A program made the position numbers and the translations under genes. A stretch of 36,231 nt of DNA from Acidobacteriota bacterium (GTDB lineage Bacteria; Acidobacteriota; Thermoanaerobaculia; Thermoanaerobaculales; Sulfomarinibacteraceae): NCBI GenBank assembly GCA_024641545.1, contig JAHECW010000037.1, forward strand, positions 1 through 36,231, read 5' to 3'. Shown in pieces: positions 12,884 to 21,656 of the stretch (within the stretch, counting starts at the first letter, position 1; each line of letters starts with the position of its first letter). Below the pieces are notes generated by a model, which saw nothing but the letters and a program-made list of their open reading frames with translations, did not search any database and had not been told where the DNA came from.

Positions 12884-15800
12884 ATGCGCCGAATCCTCGT
12901 TCTGGCCCTTGCCGTCCTCGTCATCCTGCCGGCCGTCGACGCCTTTGCAAAGAAAGCGAAAGACGAAGCAGCCGACGAACCCAAAGCCCTGATGTCGGAC
13001 GCGACCCTCGCGGGTCTCGAGTTCCGTCTCATCGGACCGGCCTACAACTCGGGCCGGGTCACGGATTTCGCCGTCCAACCCGACAAGACGCAGGTCATCT
13101 ACGTCGCAACAGCATCGGGCGGCGTTTGGAAAACCGTCAACAATGGCACCACCTGGTCACCCATCTTCGACTCCGAGGGCTCGTACTCGATCGGCTGCCT
13201 CGCCCTGGATCCCGGCAACTACAACACCATCTGGGTCGGCACCGGTGAGAACAACAGCCAGCGCTCGGTGGCCTTCGGCGACGGCGTCTACCGTTCCGAC
13301 GACGGCGGCGCGAGCTGGACCAACCTCGGCCTCAAGGAATCCGAACACATCGGCGATATCGTCATCGACCCGCGCGACACCAGGGTCGTCTATGTCGCGG
13401 CGCAGGGGCCGTTGTGGAAGGCCGGCGGCGACCGCGGTCTCTACAAGACGACCGACGGCGGCGCGACCTGGAAGCGAATCCTCCACATCTCCGACGACAC
13501 CGGTGTCAACGAGGTCGTGATGGACCCGCGCAATCCGGACGTGCTCTACGCCTCGGCCTACCAGCGCCGGCGCCACGTCTGGACCCTCATCAACGGCGGA
13601 CCCGAGTCGGGGATCTACAAATCCACCGACGCCGGCGCCACCTGGACCGAGCTCGAGTCGGGGCTGCCCGAGGTCGACATGGGCAAGATCGGCATGGCGA
13701 TCTCACCCGCCGACCCCGATGTCATCTACGCCATCATCGAGGCCCAGCGCGACGAGGGCGGGGTGTTCAAAAGCACCGATCGCGGCGCGAGCTGGAAAAA
13801 GGTCTCCGACTACACGTCGGTGAGCTCGCAGTACTACAACGAGCTCGTGGCCGACCCGGTGGATGTCGATACCGTCTACTCCATGGACACCTGGCTCCAC
13901 CGCACCGTCGACGGCGGCAAGACCTGGTCGAAGGTCGGTGAGAAGAACAAACACGTCGACAACCACGCGATGTGGATCAACCCCGCCGACACCGACCATT
14001 TCGTGGTCGGGTGCGACGGCGGCGCCTATCTCAGCTATGACCGCGGCGCGACCTGGGAGTTCATCGCCAATCTACCCATCACCCAGTTCTACCGGGTCTC
14101 GGTCGACACCTCGAAACCCTTCTACTACGTCTATGGCGGAACCCAGGACAACAACTCGCTGGGCGGTCCGTCGCGCACCCTGGACTCGTCGGGAATCTCC
14201 AACGAGGACTGGTTCGTCACCGTCGGCGGCGACGGCTACGAGACCGTGGTCGACCCGACCAACCCCGACATCGTCTACGCCCAATGGCAGTACGGCGGCC
14301 TGGTGCGTTACGACCGGGCGACCGGCGAGCAGATGGACATCCAGCCCCAGGAAGCGCCCGGTGAGAACGCCCACCGCTGGAACTGGGATTCGCCGGTGAT
14401 CATCAGCCCGCACTCCCCGACCCGGCTCTACTACGCCTGCCAGCGACTGTATCGCTCGGACGACCGAGGCGATTCATGGACCGCCGTCAGCGCCGATCTG
14501 AGCCAGGCCATCGACCGCGACACCCTGCCGGTGATGGGCAAGATCTGGTCGATCGACGCGGTGGCGAAGAACCAGTCCACCTCACACTACGGCAACATCG
14601 TCTCGCTCACCGAGTCGCCGCTGGTCGAGGGTCTGATCTATGTCGGCACCGATGACGGACAGATCCAGGTGACCGAGGACGGCGGCGCCAACTGGCGCGC
14701 CGTGAACTCCTTCCCCGGCGTGCCCGCCAAGACCTACGCCGGCCGGGTCGAGGCGTCGCTGCACGACGCCGACACCGTCTACGCCGTCTTCAACAACAAG
14801 AAGATGGGCGATTTCAAACCCTATGTCCTGGCCAGCCGCGACCGCGGCCGAAGCTGGAGCTCGATCTCGGGCGATCTGCCCGACCGCGAGATCGTCTACT
14901 CGCTGATCCAGGACCACGTGAACCCCAAACTCCTCTTCGCCGGCACCGAGTTCGGCGTCTATGTCACCATCAACGAGGGCTCGAGCTGGGTCCGTCTCAA
15001 GGGCGGTCTGCCGACCATCCAGGTCCGCGACATGGACATCCACCGCGGCGAGAACGACCTCGTGCTGGGAACCTTCGGCCGCGGTTTCTACGTCCTCGAC
15101 GACTACACCGCGCTTCGTCAGATCAACGAAGAGGCTCTCGCTCAGGACGTCATTCTCTTCCCGGTGAAGGATGCCCTGCGCTACATCGAGAAAACCTCCC
15201 GCATCGACTCTCGCGGCGACAGCTTCTACGCCGCCGAAAACCCGCCGTTCGGCGCAACGATCACCTACTACCTCAAGGATGAATTCAAGAGCAGGACCGA
15301 CCGGCGGGTCAAGGTCGAAGAGGACGCCGCCAAGGCCAAAACCGACCCCGTCATCCCGTCCTTCGACGAGCTCCGCGCCGAAGACGAGGAGCTCGACCCC
15401 ACCGTCGTTCTCACCATCCGCGACGCATCCGGCGCCGTTGTCCGCCGCTTTGACGGGCCCAACAAGAAGGGCATCCAGCGCGCGGCCTGGGACCTGCGCT
15501 ATCCCAGTGCGCAACCCACCGACATCTCACCACCCAAGGACCGGGCGCCCTGGGAGCGGGAGCCGGTCGGCCCCCTCGTGGTTCCGGGCAGCTACACCGT
15601 CACCCTGTCAAAGACGATCGACGGCGTGATGACCGAGCTCACCGCGCCGCAATCGTTCCAGGTGGTCGGCCTCGACCTCGCCTCGCTGCCCGGCGCCACG
15701 CCCGCCGAGTCACTGGAATTCGAGCATCAGGTCGCCGGCCTCCAACGCGCCGTGGGCGGCTCGATCAAGGTCGCGAAGGAGGTGGAGAACCGCCTCGCGC

Positions 15801-16171
15801 ACCTGCGCCGGGCGATCCTCGACACCCCGGCCGCCGACGCCGACCGGCTGGCAGCCGCACGGGCGCTCCAAACAAGGGTGGACGACATCCAGATCGCCCT
15901 CGCCGGCGACCCCACCAAAGAGGAACGCAACGTCTTCACTCCGCCGTCGATCGGTGAACGGGTCTCCCGCATCGTCGGCAGCCAGTGGACAACCACCCAG
16001 GGCCCGACCCAAACCCAGCGTGACGCCTATCGCTGGGCCGGTGAGGCCTTCACCACTGAGCTTGAACGACTGGCTTCGCTGGTCGCGGATCTCGAGGCGT
16101 TCGAGGCCGAACTCGAGCTCGCGGGCGCACCCTGGACCCCGGGCCGGGTCCCGACCTGGACCATGGATTGA
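12884..16171 (+). CDS. Large secreted BNR/VPS10-like beta-propeller protein
   Basis: This 1095-residue protein has a signal peptide (MRRILVLALAVLVILPAVDA) and a long series of BNR/sortilin-type repeats. Each repeat carries an Asp-box such as SDDGGASW, TTDGGATW, STDAGATW, STDRGASW, TVDGGKTW and SYDRGATW, plus a blade strand such as DPRNPDVLYAS. These run to about residue 735 and probably form one or two beta-propellers. About residues 740-930 read as a beta-rich domain (DPTVVLTIRDASGAVVRRF, then GSYTVTL). The C-terminal 130 residues are helical. Databases often call such proteins glycosyl hydrolases, but no sialidase active site is obvious, so binding or scaffolding is equally likely. GGAGG precedes the ATG at 12884, and a strong terminator follows the gene, so it looks monocistronic. 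Confidence 0.9.
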   Translation: MRRILVLALAVLVILPAVDAFAKKAKDEAADEPKALMSDATLAGLEFRLIGPAYNSGRVTDFAVQPDKTQVIYVATASGGVWKTVNNGTTWSPIFDSEGSYSIGCLALDPGNYNTIWVGTGENNSQRSVAFGDGVYRSDDGGASWTNLGLKESEHIGDIVIDPRDTRVVYVAAQGPLWKAGGDRGLYKTTDGGATWKRILHISDDTGVNEVVMDPRNPDVLYASAYQRRRHVWTLINGGPESGIYKSTDAGATWTELESGLPEVDMGKIGMAISPADPDVIYAIIEAQRDEGGVFKSTDRGASWKKVSDYTSVSSQYYNELVADPVDVDTVYSMDTWLHRTVDGGKTWSKVGEKNKHVDNHAMWINPADTDHFVVGCDGGAYLSYDRGATWEFIANLPITQFYRVSVDTSKPFYYVYGGTQDNNSLGGPSRTLDSSGISNEDWFVTVGGDGYETVVDPTNPDIVYAQWQYGGLVRYDRATGEQMDIQPQEAPGENAHRWNWDSPVIISPHSPTRLYYACQRLYRSDDRGDSWTAVSADLSQAIDRDTLPVMGKIWSIDAVAKNQSTSHYGNIVSLTESPLVEGLIYVGTDDGQIQVTEDGGANWRAVNSFPGVPAKTYAGRVEASLHDADTVYAVFNNKKMGDFKPYVLASRDRGRSWSSISGDLPDREIVYSLIQDHVNPKLLFAGTEFGVYVTINEGSSWVRLKGGLPTIQVRDMDIHRGENDLVLGTFGRGFYVLDDYTALRQINEEALAQDVILFPVKDALRYIEKTSRIDSRGDSFYAAENPPFGATITYYLKDEFKSRTDRRVKVEEDAAKAKTDPVIPSFDELRAEDEELDPTVVLTIRDASGAVVRRFDGPNKKGIQRAAWDLRYPSAQPTDISPPKDRAPWEREPVGPLVVPGSYTVTLSKTIDGVMTELTAPQSFQVVGLDLASLPGATPAESLEFEHQVAGLQRAVGGSIKVAKEVENRLAHLRRAILDTPAADADRLAAARALQTRVDDIQIALAGDPTKEERNVFTPPSIGERVSRIVGSQWTTTQGPTQTQRDAYRWAGEAFTTELERLASLVADLEAFEAELELAGAPWTPGRVPTWTMD

Positions 16172-16190
16172 TCGTCGGAGAATTCAAGAT

Positions 16191-16225
16191 AATATTAAAA
16201 CGTAGGCTACACTACAGTTAATATT
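16191..16225. repeat. AT-rich inverted repeat after the propeller gene
   Basis: AATATTAA at 16191-16198 is exactly inverted as TTAATATT at 16218-16225. Between them, GTAGGCTACACTAC contains a smaller GTAG/CTAC symmetry. It lies between two convergent gene ends, directly before the terminator. Its role is unclear; it could belong to the 3' end structure of the propeller mRNA. Confidence 0.5.
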
Positions 16226-16230
16226 TCCAA

Positions 16231-16261
16231 ACCCGCGGGGCCAAGGCCCCGCGGGTTTTTT
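16231..16261 (+). terminator. Intrinsic terminator of the propeller gene
   Basis: A perfect 12-bp stem, ACCCGCGGGGCC paired with GGCCCCGCGGGT around an AA loop, is followed by a run of T to 16261. It is 59 bases after the stop of the propeller gene. On the opposite strand only three Ts follow the stem, so it should act mainly on plus-strand transcripts. Confidence 0.93.
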
Positions 16262-16262
16262 C

Positions 16263-16538
16263 TCACCCGGTCGCGCTCCATCGGATCGTTCGGCAGTGCG
16301 GATGCTCGGCATCGGTGACGTACTCTCCGGCGACCACTCCTCGATGCTCGAGCGAACGGCATGCGCGGACCACCGTGAACATCTGTTGCTTTCTCGGGGC
16401 GGAGGCGCCCACCAGGTCTCTTTCGAGGAGCTCTTCGAGGAGCTCCGCGGTGTCGCAGCCCATTTCGAGGTTCTCGTAGACGATGCCTTCGTCGCTGCCG
16501 TCGAGCAAGCCCAAAATGACTCGCTGGGTCCGACTCAT
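16263..16538 (-). CDS. Small winged-helix-like protein
   Basis: A frame of 91 residues begins [20 protein letters not shown]. It has helix-rich text ([16 protein letters not shown]) and then [18 protein letters not shown], which resembles the recognition helix and wing entry of winged helix-turn-helix proteins (compare xxRALRxLExRGLV). No named family is recognised. GGAAG lies just upstream of the ATG at 16538; an in-frame ATG at 16550 is possible. The longer frame reaching back to 17117 is antisense to msrA and is not credible. A symmetric CCATA-ACTG-TATGG at 16547-16560 overlaps the upstream start and could be an operator, though this is speculative. It is divergent from msrA with about 156 bases between starts, so it may regulate that gene or itself. 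Confidence 0.65.
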   Translation of the reverse strand: MSRTQRVILGLLDGSDEGIVYENLEMGCDTAELLEELLERDLVGASAPRKQQMFTVVRACRSLEHRGVVAGEYVTDAEHPHCRTIRWSATG

Positions 16539-16617
16539 GCCTCTTCCCATAACTGTATGGTACGCTACTTTAAGATCAAGACCAAAACTCACGATGCCAA
16601 GGGTCTCTTCAATTTCA

Positions 16618-16658
16618 ATTCTGCCTTCCTGTCGGTTCGACCGGCGGGAAGGCAGAAT
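16618..16658 (+). promoter_or_regulatory. Hairpin in the leader of msrA
   Basis: ATTCTGCCTTCC (16618-16629) pairs perfectly with GGAAGGCAGAAT (16647-16658). The loop has an inner CGGT/ACCG symmetry. It ends 36 bases before the msrA start and leaves the AGGAGG free. It may fold in the msrA leader RNA or be a binding site between the divergent genes; no known riboswitch class is recognised. Confidence 0.45.
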
Positions 16659-16694
16659 CGAACGAGCGGGTTCTCCAAGCAGGAGGACAAACCC

Positions 16695-17165
16695 ATGAAA
16701 GCGACTTTTGGAGCAGGCTGTTTCTGGGGAGTGGAGATGAGCTTTCGTCGACTCGACGGAGTGATCGACGCTGCCGTCGGTTATGCCGGCGGTCACACAG
16801 ACAACCCCACCTATCGTGATGTCTGCGCTCACGGCACCGGCCACGCCGAAGTGGTCGAGGTCGACTTCGACCCGGCGCGGATCAGCTACGAGGATCTCCT
16901 CGGGGCGTTCTTCGAGATGCACGACCCGACGCAGCTCAACCGCCAGGGCCCGGATGTCGGCGATCAGTACCGGTCGGTGATCTTCTTCCACACCCCGGAA
17001 CAACACAGGGCTGCCGAGCAGGCCAAGGACAGGCTCGACTCGTCCGGGCGCTTTGCTCGACCCATCGCCACCGTCATCGAGCCCGCGCCCACCTTCTGGC
17101 GGGCCGAGGAGTACCACCAGCGATACATCGAGAAGCGCGGCACCACCGGTTGCGCAGTCAGGTAG
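16695..17165 (+). CDS. msrA: Peptide methionine sulfoxide reductase MsrA
   Basis: This 156-residue enzyme reduces the S form of methionine sulfoxide in proteins, using thioredoxin or similar donors. The catalytic motif GCFWG holds Cys9. The family regions [40 protein letters not shown] and [20 protein letters not shown] follow in order. The tail GCAVR has Cys153, a possible resolving Cys. The protein has no signal peptide, so it is cytoplasmic, and it is compact compared with some MsrAs of about 200 residues. A perfect AGGAGG stands eight bases before the ATG at 16695; the long in-frame extension upstream covers the divergent gene and is rejected. Identification is secure. Confidence 0.97.
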   Translation: MKATFGAGCFWGVEMSFRRLDGVIDAAVGYAGGHTDNPTYRDVCAHGTGHAEVVEVDFDPARISYEDLLGAFFEMHDPTQLNRQGPDVGDQYRSVIFFHTPEQHRAAEQAKDRLDSSGRFARPIATVIEPAPTFWRAEEYHQRYIEKRGTTGCAVR

Positions 17166-17306
17166 CTCCCGACCGATCTCATCGTTGAGAATTAGAACAG
17201 GTATCTTTTCTCGAAATCAGGCATTTCATGACCATCTATACTGGATTCGGTGGTCGATCAAACCAACGTTGTGATCGACCGCCCGGTCCACGGGGAGGTC
17301 ATACCC

Positions 17307-19253
17307 ATGCTTCGATACTGGATTGTCATTGGCTCGGTCATCGTCTGTCTTTTCTCGACCGCCGCCCCGGCCGACGGTTTCGACTGGCCTGAGATCCCGG
17401 CAGCCGAGAAGGCGCTCACCCAGGTTCCCGGGCAGCCCAACGCGCCGGCAGTGATTCTGGCAAGGGAGGGCTTCGTCGATCTCTCCGAAGATCGCAAGTC
17501 GTCCTACATAGAGGTTTACGCAAGGATCAAGATCCTCAACGAGGAGGGCGTCGTGTTCGGCTCGGTCGAGCTCGAATCGAGCGATTATCTTCGAACCAAG
17601 AACATTGCCGGCCGCACTCATCTGCCCGATGGACGCATCGCTGTCCTCGGCGAAGATGCAATCTTCGAACGCGAGTTCTCCGACTACTACAACTCCGTTG
17701 TCGTCTCGACCGCCCTACCGGAGGTCGTACCCGGAGCCATCATCGAGTACAGCTACCGAACCTATTTCGACTCGATCTTCTTCCCACAGGAGTGGTACTT
17801 CCAGTCCGCCATCCCAACGCTGAGCAGCCGGGTCACCTTTGAAATGCCCAAGACCGTCAGCTTCTACCCGATCGAGTTCAATCGACTCAACCAGGACAGA
17901 ATCCCGCGAACCATCGACGAGAACGTCGCGGGGGGACGGGTGAGTTATGCGCTCGAGAACATCCGGCCCGTCGCCGACGAACCCTACAGCTTCCCCTTCG
18001 ATGATCTTGTCACCAAGGTCTTGCTTCTTCCCGGCGCCGATCACTCGACCTCGATACCGGCGCCACTCTTCGACTCGTGGGAGTCCATTCTCAATCACTA
18101 CTACGGTGTCGGCGACTTTGACTACAACGGCTTCAAGAGCAGCGCCGGCTCGGCCAAGAAACAGGCCAAGCTCCTGGCCAAATCCGCCCCGGGACCGAGA
18201 CAGCAGGCAACGGCGATCTACGACTGGGTTCGGGACGAGATCGACGTCGAACCCTATGTCGGCCTATTTGTCGGTGAGCCCCGCGCTGACGATGTCTTCA
18301 AGAACCGGAAGGGAAGCCACGGCGAGAAGGCGACCCTGCTCAAGATCATGCTCGAGGCCGCCGGCATCGACGCCCGGGTGGCGTGGGCGAATCCACGAAA
18401 CGAGGGCAGAACGGCGGCCAATGTCCCCAACCCGATGCAGTTCAACGAGGTGATCGTCGTCGCCGATTTCGGCGGCGAGCAGGTCTTTTTGGATCCGAGC
18501 CAGCGCAGAAACGCCTTCGGGGTCCTGTCGCCGACCCTTCGCGGAACCCAGTGTTTTGTGATAGGCCCCAAAAAGAAGTTCGAGTGGGTCACGATCCCAG
18601 CCCTCGCACCCGAGGACTCGGGCCGCGTCGCGACTCTCGATTACACGCTGGATTCCGAAGGATCACTGAGTGCGACCGGCCGCCTCGAACTGACCGGCGG
18701 CCGCGCGTGGCACCGCCTGCAGTGGAAGGACTCGATCGAGGAGACATCCACTGCATGGAAAGCCGACCTCGAATCGGCTTTCGCCGGCTTCGATATCGAC
18801 GGTGTGGAGGTCACCGAGCTCGCCGCCGACCCTTCAGTGACCGTCGTGTGGAAGATGAATCAGCGAGAGGAGGAAGTCCTGGGCGAAGAGTCGAGCATTG
18901 GACTCGCCTCCCCCATCGGTCTCTTGTCCAACCCGTTCACGCTGACATCGAATCAACGGACGACTCCGGTTCAATTCGAGTACCCACAGATCGAACGGGT
19001 GGTGACCACGATCACGTGGCCCGAGGGCTGGACGGTCGCAGGCGCACCGGACCTCAAGGTCTACGACAGCTCGGCCGGTCACCTCAAGACCTCGTCGGAA
19101 ATCAACCATGATGCCCGGCGTGCGGTCTTTGAGCGGGAGTTCGCCATCTCCCAGATGGAGATCATGTCCAGCCTCGACTACACCAGGCTGCGCGCGCTCT
19201 ACTCGACCACCGTGAGCAGCGACAGCAGCGGTCTCCTCATGATTGCCGAATGA
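17307..19253 (+). CDS. DUF3857/transglutaminase-like protein lacking catalytic Cys and His
   Basis: This 648-residue secreted protein has a signal peptide (about residues 1-24, ending AAPADG) and an N-terminal DUF3857 domain (about 40-220: YIEVYARIKILNEEGVVFGS, ending VVPGAIIEYSYR). A transglutaminase-like core follows at about 300-410. In active relatives the core reads GDCKDK. Here the same place is GSHGEK, with His338 where Cys belongs. The catalytic His is replaced by Glu381 (FNEVIVV), while the Asp396 site (LDPS) is kept. The core should therefore be inactive as a transglutaminase or protease. A beta-rich C-terminal region follows. GGGGAGG precedes the ATG at 17307. Its stop overlaps the next gene's start (ATGA), so the two are translationally coupled. 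Confidence 0.9.
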   Translation: MLRYWIVIGSVIVCLFSTAAPADGFDWPEIPAAEKALTQVPGQPNAPAVILAREGFVDLSEDRKSSYIEVYARIKILNEEGVVFGSVELESSDYLRTKNIAGRTHLPDGRIAVLGEDAIFEREFSDYYNSVVVSTALPEVVPGAIIEYSYRTYFDSIFFPQEWYFQSAIPTLSSRVTFEMPKTVSFYPIEFNRLNQDRIPRTIDENVAGGRVSYALENIRPVADEPYSFPFDDLVTKVLLLPGADHSTSIPAPLFDSWESILNHYYGVGDFDYNGFKSSAGSAKKQAKLLAKSAPGPRQQATAIYDWVRDEIDVEPYVGLFVGEPRADDVFKNRKGSHGEKATLLKIMLEAAGIDARVAWANPRNEGRTAANVPNPMQFNEVIVVADFGGEQVFLDPSQRRNAFGVLSPTLRGTQCFVIGPKKKFEWVTIPALAPEDSGRVATLDYTLDSEGSLSATGRLELTGGRAWHRLQWKDSIEETSTAWKADLESAFAGFDIDGVEVTELAADPSVTVVWKMNQREEEVLGEESSIGLASPIGLLSNPFTLTSNQRTTPVQFEYPQIERVVTTITWPEGWTVAGAPDLKVYDSSAGHLKTSSEINHDARRAVFEREFAISQMEIMSSLDYTRLRALYSTTVSSDSSGLLMIAE

Positions 19254-21103
19254 TCCGACTTTCGAGGCTCGTTCTGGTCCTCGCCTTCGCCGCCACGGTG
19301 GACGCCGAGACCATCACGAACCGCCGTGTGACGATCGAGATCGAAGACGGTTCTTTCAGCGAGCGTGTCCAGCTCGAGGTGCTGCTCGAGGGCGCCTTGG
19401 ACCTCGAACGATGGTCGTCGTACCCGATCTTTCTTGATGACGACGTTGAACTCGATGCATTCGCCGCTGAGGTGCGCGGGGCCGACGGCTCGCTCGAGAA
19501 AGTCCCAAGACGCAAGCTGAAGAGGCAGACATCGGTCGGTTTCGGGCTCTATTCGTCCGCCTACGCCGAGATCGTCGATCTTCCGAAGCTTCAACCCGGC
19601 GACACCATCCGGATCGACATCACGCGACGATTCCGACCGTCCTTCCCCGCCCACCGGATTCCCGTCGCCATGAACGCGGATCAACGGCGTTTGACAATCA
19701 GCATTCGCGGGGCCGGAGACCGCCTGCGTTGGACCCTCAGCGGCTGGCACGACACGCTCGAGATCGACGAACTCCCCGGTGTTCTCTCAGTTTCCGGAGA
19801 CGATCTCGAGGCACTTCGCCCTCGAGCCTACGAACCCGATGACACCGCCTGGCAACCCGCCCTTCTGCTCGCCTGGGACGATACCGGTACCTGGCAGGGT
19901 GTCGGCGATTGGTACACCGGATTGATGGACCAGGTCCCCGTGGATAGGTTCCAGGTCGCCGCGCTGGCGGCAAAGCTGACAGCGGGTCTCGAGAACCGCC
20001 GCGATCGGCTGGTCGCCATCACTTCCCATGTCAAGACGATGATCCGCTACGAGGCCGTCGAGATCGGCGTCGGAGGATTCATCCCATCGTCCTCCGCGGA
20101 GGTCATCACTCGTGGTTGGGGTGACTGCAAAGACAAAGCCAACCTTCTGATTGAGCTGCTCGCCGCGGTCGATATCAACGCTGACATGGTGCTGATTCGA
20201 TCCGGCCACGATGCCCGCATCGATCCCGAGTTCCCCACGACCATCGGCTTCAACCACGCCATTGTCGCGGTTCCAGCGGTCGATCTCGACACCGCCGATG
20301 ACGATTCCGTGGTCGACGGGTTCTTCTTCATCGACCCCACCATGGATCGAGGACCCGCACTCTGGTTGAGTCCCTTCAACCAGGGAACTGCGGCGCTGGT
20401 CATCGCCGAACCCGAGTCGCGCCTGATCGAGATTCCGGTCATGCCTTCACTCGAAATCTCCGACCTCGAGATCGCCGGCCGCGTCGATACGATGGGAGTG
20501 TTCACCGGCGAGGCGGCCCTTCGGCTCACCGGGGAACGGGCCCTCCCCTGGGTCCGTGGGTTCGACAGCCTCGACCCGGCTCGCCTCGACCAGATCACCA
20601 GGGAGTCGTTCCAGCGTCTGCTTCCGGGCGTCAAACTCGTCGGTTCCACGTGTGAAGAGCGCGCCACCGGTGTTCCCGCCGTCACCCTCCGATCGGATAT
20701 CAGGATTCCCGGTTTCGTCAACCGATCGACATCATTCGATCGGTTCCGACCAGCCACGGTCCCCTCCCTCCCGGATACCCGCGCCCTCGACGGCCGGGTC
20801 AGGCCGATCGTGCTCGAGTCGGGCACGATCAGGACACGGTGGGAGATCTCCTTCCCCGAATCGTGGTGTCCGGTTGTGCCCATCGACACTACCGTCGCCA
20901 ACAGCGCCGGGAGGTTCAGCTATCGGGTTCGAACCCTCCCCGAAGGCCCGGTGGAGATCGAGTCGACGGTCATCCTCGACCGGTGGTGGTTTCCCGTCGA
21001 GCTGGCCGATGATCTGCGCGAACTGAGCATCGCCGAAAATCGAGCAACCCGAAAAACCCACCGGCTCCGGTGTGACCGGAATCCTGCACACTCCGGCGGC
21101 TGA
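19250..21103 (+). CDS. DUF3857/transglutaminase-like protein with intact catalytic triad
   Basis: This 617-residue protein begins with a short signal peptide (MIRLSRLVLVLAFAATVDAE). A DUF3857-type domain (about 25-215) and a transglutaminase-like core (about 240-370) follow. The core keeps Cys293 in GDCKDKANLLIELLAAV, His336 in FNHAIVAV and Asp362 in FFIDPTMD, the expected triad of the papain-like transglutaminase fold. The C-terminal part is beta-rich. The start ATG overlaps the upstream stop as ATGA. The upstream protein has the same architecture without the triad, so the two probably form a complex or an active/inactive pair in the periplasm. The substrate is unknown; cleavage or cross-linking of peptides is only a family-based possibility. 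Confidence 0.9.
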   Translation: MIRLSRLVLVLAFAATVDAETITNRRVTIEIEDGSFSERVQLEVLLEGALDLERWSSYPIFLDDDVELDAFAAEVRGADGSLEKVPRRKLKRQTSVGFGLYSSAYAEIVDLPKLQPGDTIRIDITRRFRPSFPAHRIPVAMNADQRRLTISIRGAGDRLRWTLSGWHDTLEIDELPGVLSVSGDDLEALRPRAYEPDDTAWQPALLLAWDDTGTWQGVGDWYTGLMDQVPVDRFQVAALAAKLTAGLENRRDRLVAITSHVKTMIRYEAVEIGVGGFIPSSSAEVITRGWGDCKDKANLLIELLAAVDINADMVLIRSGHDARIDPEFPTTIGFNHAIVAVPAVDLDTADDDSVVDGFFFIDPTMDRGPALWLSPFNQGTAALVIAEPESRLIEIPVMPSLEISDLEIAGRVDTMGVFTGEAALRLTGERALPWVRGFDSLDPARLDQITRESFQRLLPGVKLVGSTCEERATGVPAVTLRSDIRIPGFVNRSTSFDRFRPATVPSLPDTRALDGRVRPIVLESGTIRTRWEISFPESWCPVVPIDTTVANSAGRFSYRVRTLPEGPVEIESTVILDRWWFPVELADDLRELSIAENRATRKTHRLRCDRNPAHSGG

Positions 21104-21138
21104 CGACATCTCCAAGCCGACAGGGCACGGGTTCTCAC

Positions 21139-21513
21139 TCAGTCGATCTCCGAGCGCGCTGCCCTAAATTCGGGTTCGGCGAGGATGGTGAAGATCACCG
21201 CGGCGATCCCCACCGGGAAGAAGCCGAAGATGGCGGCGACGGCGCCGGCCACGGTGAGGCCCCAGCGCCGGCGGTTGAGTGCGGCGAGCCCACCGACGAT
21301 CGCGACCACGCCGGCCAGGAAGCCGAAAATCGCGAGCGGGAGGAAAAGGGCCAAGGGGAGAATGGCGAGGCGGTTCGCTTCGGGTTCGGGGATCATCCCG
21401 AGAACCGCCGCTCCACCGAAAGCCATGACCAGAAGAGGGATCCCACCCAGGATTCCGATGATCCCTGCCGTGATGTCCAGGATTCCCGCGACCGTTGCTT
21501 TGTTCGACTCCAT
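21139..21513 (-). CDS. Small four-helix membrane protein
   Basis: This 124-residue protein starts MESNKATVAGILDITAGIIG. It has four hydrophobic segments at about residues 8-45, 48-73, 76-90 and 93-115, and a short charged tail (EPEFRAARSEID). The Gly/Ala-rich helices and the NRRRWGLTVAGAVAAI turn resemble DUF4064-type small membrane proteins, but the match is by appearance only. The start at 21513 is preceded by GGAAGG at a loose spacing; an upstream in-frame ATG would add a polar leader. It converges on the transglutaminase gene and is divergent from the MATE gene. Function unknown. Confidence 0.75.
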   Translation of the reverse strand: MESNKATVAGILDITAGIIGILGGIPLLVMAFGGAAVLGMIPEPEANRLAILPLALFLPLAIFGFLAGVVAIVGGLAALNRRRWGLTVAGAVAAIFGFFPVGIAAVIFTILAEPEFRAARSEID

Positions 21514-21656
21514 CTCGTCCGCCTTCCCGCCGCATCGGGTGTTCGATCCCGATCCCGTTCCCGAATGGAACGACGGCTCTGACAAGAACTACGAAATCCC
21601 CCACCCCCCAGTTCTCGCCAAACAACCCGCCCCCGGCTCGCGTATGGTGTGCGGAT

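Noticed and set aside
14582-15514. Minus-strand frame of 310 codons inside the propeller gene
   Set aside because: It is an antisense shadow of the BNR propeller protein with no recognisable motifs or start signal.
12884-16171. Calling the BNR protein a sialidase or glycosyl hydrolase
   Set aside because: Asp-boxes show a propeller fold only; no set of active-site residues of a glycosidase family could be pointed to.
16539-17117. N-terminal extension of the small winged-helix-like protein
   Set aside because: It is antisense to msrA, whose motifs are certain, and the helix-turn-helix-like text starts only after 16550.
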